DNA from: a virus
Virus record (IMG/VR): IMGVR_UViG_3300042549_003657
Span: 1 to 61,807 of that record
Length of the DNA stretch: 61,807 nt
Direction: 5' to 3' (one strand)
Under the pieces are notes generated by a model. That model saw nothing but the letters and a program-made list of their open reading frames with translations, did not search any database and was not told the origin of the DNA. Position numbers and translations under genes: made by a program. Positions 56,350 through 61,807 of this stretch are shown here, in pieces (the stretch's first letter is position 1; each line of letters opens with the position of its first letter).

Positions 56350-57288
56350 ATGACTGAAGAATACAAGTTCCCGGATGAAGAAGACAAGAAGGTCTCCGTT
56401 GAAGCGGATGACGCCTTTGAAGTCGAGATCGTTGACGACACTCCTGCAAAAGACCGTGGCCGCAAGCCGCTGGATCGTGAAGTTAGCGACCCGTCTGATG
56501 ATGAGCTGGAGGCGTACTCCGACGGCGTCAAGAAGCGTATCAAAGAGCTTACTCATGCACGACACGATGAGCGCCGCGCCAAAGAAACGACGCTGCGCGA
56601 GAAGCAAGAACTCGAACGGATCGCCCAAGCGCTGATCGACGAGAACCGCCGACTCAAGAATCAGTACAACGAAGGCGCCAAGCAGTACGCCGAGACCGCC
56701 AGCTCTGCCGCAGAGATGGAGTTGGATAACGCACGTAAGAAATTGAAGGCCGCGCACGAGGCTTTTGATACTGATGCGATTATTTCGGCTCAAGAAGAAA
56801 TGGCGGATGCCAAACTACGTCTTCAACAGGCTAAGTACGCAAAGCAGGTCGCTTTACAGCCTCAAGAAGAAGTGGTACAAATCCCTCAACAAGTGCAACA
56901 GGCACCCCAAGTCGATGACAAGACTCTGCGCTGGCAGGCAAAAAACCAGTGGTTTGGGGCTGCGGGGCACGAGGAAATGACCAGCTTCTCACTAGGGCTG
57001 CATCAAAAACTAGTGAATTCGGGGGTTGACCCTCGCTCTGATGAGTACTTCGAGCAAATTGATGCTCGCATGCGTTCGGTGTTTTCGGATTTCTTTGGCT
57101 CGGACAATACTCAAAAGTCCGGTGATGGATCCAAGCGGCCAGCAACCGTCGTGGCGCCGGGGACTCGCTCCACTGGTGCAAGAAAGATTCAGCTTACGTC
57201 TACGCAAGTCGCGTTGGCACGCAAGTTCGGTCTTACCCCACAGCAATACGCGGCTGAAATCGCAAAAATGGAGAAATCAAATGGCTGA
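56350..57288 (+). CDS. Capsid scaffolding protein
   Basis: This 312-residue protein starts MTEEYKFPDEEDKKVSVEAD. An acidic N-terminus leads to a long coiled coil (about 55-190, KKRIKELTHARHDERRAKET and onwards), a Gln-rich linker, and a basic C-terminal helix region (KIQLTSTQVALARKFGLTPQ) that could bind capsid protein. Acidity, coiled coil and position before decoration and capsid genes are typical of scaffolds. AAGGAG precedes the ATG. Confidence 0.8.
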   Translation: MTEEYKFPDEEDKKVSVEADDAFEVEIVDDTPAKDRGRKPLDREVSDPSDDELEAYSDGVKKRIKELTHARHDERRAKETTLREKQELERIAQALIDENRRLKNQYNEGAKQYAETASSAAEMELDNARKKLKAAHEAFDTDAIISAQEEMADAKLRLQQAKYAKQVALQPQEEVVQIPQQVQQAPQVDDKTLRWQAKNQWFGAAGHEEMTSFSLGLHQKLVNSGVDPRSDEYFEQIDARMRSVFSDFFGSDNTQKSGDGSKRPATVVAPGTRSTGARKIQLTSTQVALARKFGLTPQQYAAEIAKMEKSNG

Positions 57289-57736
57289 AGCAACTTCCCG
57301 CACACCCCGTGATCTGGCATCACGCGAAAAAACTGCTCGTATGGTGTACACACCCCCGAGTACCTTGCCTGACCCTACTCCTGAGCCTGGGTATGTGTAT
57401 CGCTGGGTAGCGACGCACGTTCTGGGACAGTCTGATCCTACCAACGTGTCTAAGAAGTTGCGCGAAGGTTGGGAACCGGTCAAGGCGTCTGACCACCCTG
57501 AACTGATGTTGCTTGGTAGCAAGACAGGAAACGTCGAAATCGGCGGCCTCATGCTCTGCAAGATGGCCAAAGAACGTGCGCAAGCCCGTGACGCTTACTA
57601 CGCCAACCAAGCACAAGCGCAGGTGGACTCAGTCGACAACAACTTTATGCGAAACAACGACCCCCGTATGCCGCTGTTCTCGGAGAAGAAATCTTCGACC
57701 AGTCGTGGCGGCGGGAGTTTTGGTTCTGGTACTTAA
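57281..57736 (+). CDS. Conserved capsid-region protein (151 aa)
   Basis: This protein starts MAEATSRTPRDLASREKTAR with GGAG 7 nt upstream of the ATG and an 8-nt overlap with the scaffold gene. VYTPPSTLPDPTPEPGYVYR, then EGWEPVKASDHPELMLLGSK, form a conserved phage block. The C-terminus is Gly/Ser-rich (STSRGGGSFGSGT). It may be a head-associated or assembly factor. A longer open frame starting at 57026 is rejected as it overlaps the scaffold gene. Confidence 0.72.
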   Translation: MAEATSRTPRDLASREKTARMVYTPPSTLPDPTPEPGYVYRWVATHVLGQSDPTNVSKKLREGWEPVKASDHPELMLLGSKTGNVEIGGLMLCKMAKERAQARDAYYANQAQAQVDSVDNNFMRNNDPRMPLFSEKKSSTSRGGGSFGSGT

Positions 57737-57749
57737 CTAGGAGTCTTAT

Positions 57750-58373
57750 ATGGCCGCAACGCTCTCTCCCTACGGGCTTAAGCCCGTAAACTTGATTGGT
57801 GGGCAGTCTTACGCGGGTTCTACTCGCGAAATCAAGCTGTCTACCAACAACTCCGCCGCTATTTTCAATGGTGACGTGGTTCAACTGTCTTCGGCAGGTA
57901 ATCCGGCAGCTTTGGCTGCGACCCCCACTGCCGGCACCACCGCCGGTATCGTCGGTGTTTGCCTGGGTGTTCGGTACGTTAACCCCGCCACCAAGCAGCC
58001 CACCTTCGCTCAGTTCTTGCCTGCTAACGCGATCACCAACGGCTACACAGACGTGTTTCTCGTTGTTGCGGACGATCCTGATCTGGTGTTCCAAGTGCAA
58101 GGCACTGCCGCTTTCGGCACTCTGACCAACGGCGCTGCTGGCGCAGTCGGCAAGAACGCTGCTCTGGGCTTCTCCACTGCCGGTAGCACGTCCACCGGTA
58201 ACTCTGGCGTCAATTTGGTTGTTGGCGTTAACGGCGCTTCTTTGGCGCTGACCGCTACCTTGGCAATGCGCGTTGTTGGCGTGGTTGCTGGCACTGAGAC
58301 TGATGCTTTCCCAGAACTCCTGGTGAAGTTCAATCACAGCACGCATTCGTACTACCTCGCCACCGGCGTCTAA
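57750..58373 (+). CDS. Putative capsid decoration protein
   Basis: This 207-residue protein starts MAATLSPYGLKPVNLIGGQS. It is Ala/Gly/Thr/Val-rich and beta-strand dominated (TREIKLSTNNSAAIFNGDVV, AGIVGVCLGVRYVNPATKQP). It lies 10 nt before the major capsid gene, the usual site of decoration/cement proteins. AGGAGTC precedes the ATG. It could alternatively be a second head fibre component. Confidence 0.75.
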   Translation: MAATLSPYGLKPVNLIGGQSYAGSTREIKLSTNNSAAIFNGDVVQLSSAGNPAALAATPTAGTTAGIVGVCLGVRYVNPATKQPTFAQFLPANAITNGYTDVFLVVADDPDLVFQVQGTAAFGTLTNGAAGAVGKNAALGFSTAGSTSTGNSGVNLVVGVNGASLALTATLAMRVVGVVAGTETDAFPELLVKFNHSTHSYYLATGV

Positions 58374-58383
58374 GGAGTAAATA

Positions 58384-59316
58384 ATGGCTATTTCACGCGC
58401 ACAACTGCTTAAGGAACTCCTGCCCGGCTTGAACGCACTGTTCGGCTTGGAGTACGCTCGCTACGGCGAAGAGCACAAGGAAATCTACGACATCGAGAAA
58501 TCGGAACGTAGCTTTGAAGAAGAAACCAAGCTGGCCGGTTTCGGCGCAGCCCCGGTGAAGAACGAAGGCGCTGCCATTGCTTATGACAATGCGCAAGAAG
58601 CTTTCACTTCCCGCTACACCCACGAAACCATCGCCCTGGGCTTCTCCATCACTGAAGAAGCTGTGGAAGACAACCTGTATGACAGTCTGTCTGCCCGCTA
58701 CACCAAGGCTCTGGCTCGCGGTATGGCTTACACCAAGCAAGTCAAGGGCGCTTCCGTTCTGAACAATGCGTTCAGCGGCAGCTTCCTTGGCGGCGACGGT
58801 GTCTCCCTGTGCGGCGTCAATTCCGGCGGCTCCCGTGTCGGCCACCCCCTGGTCAACGGCTCTGTTAACTACAACAGCCCCGCCACTGGCGTCGACTTGA
58901 ACGAGACTTCCCTGGAAGCCGCGATCATTCAAATCGCTGCCTGGACTGACGAGCGTGGTCTGCTGATCGCTGCCAAGCCACGTAAGCTGGTCATTCCCCC
59001 AGCGTACATGTTCGTTGCCAAGCGTCTGATGGACACGGAACTGCGCGTCTCGACCACTGATAACGATATCAACGCTATCAAACAGTTGGGCGCCATTCCT
59101 GAAGGCTACTGCGTCAACCACTTCTTGACCGACGTGAACGGCTGGTTCTTGCTGACCGACGTGCCCAACGGCCTGAAGCACTTTGAGCGTTCGCCTATGG
59201 CAACCTCCATGGACGGTGATTTTGATACCGGTAACGTGCGTTACAAAGCTCGTGAACGGTACAGCTTTGGCTGGAGTGATGCGTTGGGGCTGTGGGGCTC
59301 CTCTGGTTCTACCTGA
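58384..59316 (+). CDS. Major capsid protein
   Basis: This 310-residue protein starts MAISRAQLLKELLPGLNALF. HK97-fold-like features: N-terminal helix, EIYDIEKSERSFEEETKLAG, TSRYTHETIALGFSITEEAV (spine-helix region) and PRKLVIPPAYMFVAKRLMDT, ending in ARERYSFGWSDALGLWGSSG, a typical capsid C-terminus. TAAGGAGT precedes the ATG. A strong terminator follows within 40 nt, consistent with abundant monocistronic end-of-operon expression. Confidence 0.92.
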   Translation: MAISRAQLLKELLPGLNALFGLEYARYGEEHKEIYDIEKSERSFEEETKLAGFGAAPVKNEGAAIAYDNAQEAFTSRYTHETIALGFSITEEAVEDNLYDSLSARYTKALARGMAYTKQVKGASVLNNAFSGSFLGGDGVSLCGVNSGGSRVGHPLVNGSVNYNSPATGVDLNETSLEAAIIQIAAWTDERGLLIAAKPRKLVIPPAYMFVAKRLMDTELRVSTTDNDINAIKQLGAIPEGYCVNHFLTDVNGWFLLTDVPNGLKHFERSPMATSMDGDFDTGNVRYKARERYSFGWSDALGLWGSSGST

Positions 59317-59354
59317 TGAAACCCCAGTAAAATCAAGCACTTAGCTAGATTTTA

Positions 59355-59378
59355 AGCCCCCTTGCGGGGGCTTTTTCT
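59355..59378 (+). terminator. Rho-independent terminator after major capsid gene
   Basis: AGCCCCC/GGGGGCT forms a 7-bp GC stem with a TTGC loop followed by TTTTCTTT. It lies 38 nt past the capsid stop codon and is a textbook terminator. Confidence 0.92.
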
Positions 59379-59464
59379 TTGCCTGATAGGTATAAAACCA
59401 GCGAGCGTTACAGATCAAAACAATACCTGTAACTAAGTTTGTAACGTACGTTTTTAGCGGTTGC

Positions 59465-59493
59465 TTGCCCCATCTTCGCCAAAGTGATATAAC
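59465..59493 (+). promoter_or_regulatory. Rightward sigma70-like promoter
   Basis: TTGCCC (59465-59470), a 17-nt spacer and TATAAC (59488-59493) form a good vegetative promoter after the capsid terminator. Initiation near 59500 gives an ~80-nt leader for the gene at 59580. Confidence 0.7.
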
Positions 59494-59579
59494 CGTGTAA
59501 CCCCGGGAACCCCGGCGAGTCTGACAGTCCCGGCTGACGACATGCAGACAGGCTCGCTTAACTCGCATGTGAGATCACC

Positions 59580-60053
59580 ATGAGTTTTTCTACATTTTCC
59601 GGCCCGATCCGTTCTGGCACCGTGCGCGAAGGTGCTGGCCGCAATACCGGATTGGTCAACTTGAGCCAATCCTACGACACGGGTGACCTGACCGGTTCCA
59701 TCGTTGGTAACATCGACGTTGTTCCTTTTATCGTCCCCAAAGGCACCCAGATCATCAACATCTTTGTTGATCAAGTTGTTGCTGCCACTGCGGGTACGAC
59801 GACGATTTCTGCCGGTACGACTGCGGGCGGCGCTGAGTTGATGGCGGCTGTTGCTACGACCGCTGGTGGCCGTTTCACGGGCACTGCTACTGCTGCGACC
59901 CAACTGGCTTGGCAAACCTCCACCACGGCTGACACGACGATCTACGTGCGTATCGCTGTTGGTACGGCTACGTTGACTGCTGGTCGTGCAATCGTCACGG
60001 TCGCTTACGCTCAACGTGCAGACAACGGTGCTCAGAACCCCCCTAGCGCTTAA
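59580..60053 (+). CDS. Virion structural protein (157 aa, beta-rich)
   Basis: This protein starts MSFSTFSGPIRSGTVREGAG. VNLSQSYDTGDLTGSIVGNI and VVPFIVPKGTQIINIFVDQV give a beta-sandwich-like pattern, then Ala/Thr-rich strands. It is the first gene after the promoter at 59465-59493 and is followed by another small structural gene. It is possibly a head fibre or decoration component. Confidence 0.7.
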   Translation: MSFSTFSGPIRSGTVREGAGRNTGLVNLSQSYDTGDLTGSIVGNIDVVPFIVPKGTQIINIFVDQVVAATAGTTTISAGTTAGGAELMAAVATTAGGRFTGTATAATQLAWQTSTTADTTIYVRIAVGTATLTAGRAIVTVAYAQRADNGAQNPPSA

Positions 60054-60066
60054 TTAGGAGCCGGTA

Positions 60067-60321
60067 ATGGCAAAGACTAACTACAGCCCGACGTTCCCTA
60101 TGTACCCGGGCGGGGCAGTCGCTATTACGCCAAGTGACACCGTCAATCTGACCAACCCGGCGGTTGTCTACGCCGGTGTTGCGGGGAATGTGCGTGTGTT
60201 GACAGCGCAGGGCGACGATGTGACGTTTGTTGGCGTTTTGGCGGGTGTCGTGATTCCTGTGCAGGTCATTCGGGTTTTTGCAACAAGCACTACGGCGACG
60301 TCGTTAGTGGGGATTTACTAA
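60067..60321 (+). CDS. 84-aa small structural protein
   Basis: This protein starts MAKTNYSPTFPMYPGGAVAI. It is mostly beta (VYAGVAGNVRVLTAQGDDVT, then FVGVLAGVVIPVQVIRVFAT). Similar small proteins sit between capsid and fibre genes in many phages. TTAGGAG precedes the ATG. Role unknown. Confidence 0.72.
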   Translation: MAKTNYSPTFPMYPGGAVAITPSDTVNLTNPAVVYAGVAGNVRVLTAQGDDVTFVGVLAGVVIPVQVIRVFATSTTATSLVGIY

Positions 60322-60322
60322 A

Positions 60323-61672
60323 ATGTCCTTTGGCTTTGGGTTTGGTTTTCCCAGACGGGTTGGAGCAGCGCTGCGTGCGGCACTGGACTTCAACTTTCTT
60401 AGCGGATTACTTGACCCGAGGATTACGTTCACGCGGGCCAGCACCGGCACCTACGTCAACAGTTCCGGCGTGCTTACGAGTGCGGCAATCGACACCCCAC
60501 GGTTTGACTACGACCCTGTAACGATTGCACCCAAGGGGCTGCTGATTGAGGAGCAGCGGACGAACAGCATTCGTAACAATACGATGCAGGGGGCTGTGGC
60601 GGGGGCGCCGGGGACGTTGCCTACGAACTGGTCAACATCTACTGCGTTGACGGGTTTGACTCGTGAAGTTGTTGGCACAGGCACAGAAACCGGGGTCAGC
60701 TACATTGACATTCGCCTTAGCGGCACACCAAGCGCAGCAGGCACATATTTGCTTTTAGACGAAGCCAATAATGGAGTTGCCGCAATTACAGGGCAGGCGT
60801 GGACGCACTCTTTATTTGTTGCATTGGCGGCAGGATCAACAACAGGCGTAAGTTCAATTGCAACAGTTTTTGAAGAGCGAACAAGCGCAAACGCTTTTGT
60901 TTCGGAACAAGTTTCTACTGCATACACAGTAACGACAACAGCTTTGGGTGGGACGCGCCAAAGTAAAACAGCTACAACAAACGGCGGAGCAACGACGGCT
61001 TTTCTAAATGCGTACTTTAGAATTACGTTAACTGGTGCAGCAATAGACTTTACCATCCGCATTGGCCTACCCCAGCTAGAGCTAGGCGCCTTTGCCACCA
61101 GCGTAATCCCCACCACTACAACCGCAGCAACCCGCGCAGCGGATGTGGCGTCTGTTACGGGAACAAACTTCTCTAGTTGGTATAACCAGACGGAGGGGAC
61201 TGTTTTTGTGGAGCCTACGCTAACGGGGGCGCGCACTTTAGATGTGGCTTTCTTTAGACTTGACGACGGGACAAACGATAACCGTATTCAAAGCGGTACT
61301 GGCGCGGCATTTACGCTAATCAACTCGTTTCTTATCTTTGGCGGTGTCTCTCAAGGCAATAACGTCGTCGCTGTTTTGCCAACCGTTTTAGGTAAGTCGG
61401 CATTCGCTTTTGCAACAAACAGTTCTGTGACGGCGGCCAACGGGATAGTCGGAACAGCCGACACCACAGTCACAGTTCCGACAGGGCTAAACAGATTGCT
61501 TTTAGGTAGAGACGATACAACAGGCTACCTCAACGGACACCTCCGCTCCTTCAAATACTACGCCAGTCGCCTGAACAACGCCCAATTGCAAAGTCTAACG
61601 TATGTGGCAGCACCACAGCCAGGACTGGCACACACGCTACTGCAGATCGGTTTGACTGTACAAACAACGTAA
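60323..61672 (+). CDS. Phage fibre/appendage-type protein (449 aa)
   Basis: This protein starts MSFGFGFGFPRRVGAALRAA. Residues 20-80 carry a recurrent phage block: LDPRITFTRASTGTYVNSSG and TIAPKGLLIEEQRTNSIRNN. The central part is Thr/Ala-rich beta structure, and the C-terminal LLLGRDDTTGYLNGHLRSFK, then YYASRLNNAQLQSLT, resembles a LamG/concanavalin-like carbohydrate-binding fold. It is likely a head fibre or tail appendage that binds surface glycans. It starts 1 nt after the previous stop. Confidence 0.7.
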   Translation: MSFGFGFGFPRRVGAALRAALDFNFLSGLLDPRITFTRASTGTYVNSSGVLTSAAIDTPRFDYDPVTIAPKGLLIEEQRTNSIRNNTMQGAVAGAPGTLPTNWSTSTALTGLTREVVGTGTETGVSYIDIRLSGTPSAAGTYLLLDEANNGVAAITGQAWTHSLFVALAAGSTTGVSSIATVFEERTSANAFVSEQVSTAYTVTTTALGGTRQSKTATTNGGATTAFLNAYFRITLTGAAIDFTIRIGLPQLELGAFATSVIPTTTTAATRAADVASVTGTNFSSWYNQTEGTVFVEPTLTGARTLDVAFFRLDDGTNDNRIQSGTGAAFTLINSFLIFGGVSQGNNVVAVLPTVLGKSAFAFATNSSVTAANGIVGTADTTVTVPTGLNRLLLGRDDTTGYLNGHLRSFKYYASRLNNAQLQSLTYVAAPQPGLAHTLLQIGLTVQTT

Positions 61673-61681
61673 GGAAATAGC

Positions 61682-61807
61682 ATGGCAGATAACATTCAAG
61701 TAAGTCAGGGCTCTGGCACGACGATGGCGACGGACGATATTTCCGGAGTCCAGTACCCGCGTGTGAAGGTGTCTTGGGGGGTTGATGGATCGGCGGTAGA
61801 TGCGTCT
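61682..61807 (+). CDS. Virion-region protein, 3' truncated by the window end
   Basis: An open frame starts at the ATG at 61682, with AAGGAAATAGC before it, and runs to the edge: MADNIQVSQGSGTTMATDDI, then SGVQYPRVKVSWGVDGSAVD. The opening is typical of phage proteins in the capsid-tail interval, but the remainder is outside the window. Confidence 0.65.
   Translation, partial: MADNIQVSQGSGTTMATDDISGVQYPRVKVSWGVDGSAVDAS

Noticed and set aside
57026-57736. 236-codon start for the 151-aa capsid-region gene
   Set aside because: The extra 85 codons overlap the scaffold gene out of frame; the ATG at 57281 has GGAG at proper spacing.
58393-59340. 315-codon open frame on the minus strand
   Set aside because: Antisense to the major capsid gene and runs into its terminator; shadow ORF.
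1-61807. Circular genome closed at the window ends
   Set aside because: Both ends cut rightward virion genes, but joining base 61807 to base 1 puts the two partial frames out of register, and no terminal overlap or direct repeat was seen, so closure cannot be claimed.

Overview
This window looks like most of the genome of a tailed double-stranded DNA bacteriophage (Caudoviricetes), probably with a short-tailed (podovirus-like) virion. The evidence is a TerS/TerL-portal-scaffold-capsid block, a gp11/SU10-like adaptor, a tail nozzle-like protein, several very large Gln/Ala-rich internal virion proteins, a lysis cassette and a phage replication module. No integrase, excisionase, ParA or tRNA gene was recognised, so nothing points to lysogeny. 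The host cannot be read from the sequence. The fairly GC-rich coding regions and the small-gene families recall phages of freshwater Burkholderiales, but this is only an impression. Both window ends cut virion genes, so this is a contig or circularly permuted map and not a set of true termini.

The layout has three blocks. Positions 1-25,845 run rightward: small virion-associated genes, an HNH homing endonuclease, adaptor, tail fibre, lysis genes (holin-like proteins, GTG-start lysozyme), nozzle, then internal virion proteins ending in a 2180-aa protein with an HEAVH zincin motif. A methyltransferase and a small DDxxD-bearing protein sit among the internal virion genes. Positions 25,989-50,259 run leftward: replication and early genes, including primase-polymerase/helicase, ssDNA-binding-like protein, SNF2 helicase interrupted by an intein, Cas4-like nuclease, family A DNA polymerase, VRR-NUC nuclease and a sliding clamp-like protein, plus many small ORFs coupled by ATGA overlaps. 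Positions 50,260-51,030 form a non-coding control region. From about 51,000 to the end, transcription is rightward again: terminase, portal, GroES-like co-chaperonin, scaffold, decoration protein, major capsid protein, terminator, a sigma70-like promoter, then more virion genes.

The most striking feature is at 32,139-33,005. An intein interrupts motif II of the SNF2 helicase (after ...VDE). Nested wholly inside the intein DNA, in the +1 frame, is a 248-codon ORF for an EDxHD (Vsr-like) homing endonuclease with a Cys4 finger and a NUMOD3-like motif. Its last ~35 codons share DNA with the intein's C-terminal splicing blocks, so one stretch appears to encode two functional proteins.

Other points of interest are four GTTATGC iterons at 35-36 bp spacing and a (CCAAG)15 repeat upstream of the terminase genes, a 0.9-kb AT-rich repeat-bearing region at 48.4-49.3 kb (origin candidate), three TGTGAC/GTCACA hairpins with a compensatory change, a recurrent AATAAACT[C/G]TT promoter-associated motif, a duplicated TTCAGACA-N2-TGTCTGAA dyad, and several tiny genes (24-55 aa) that are easily missed.
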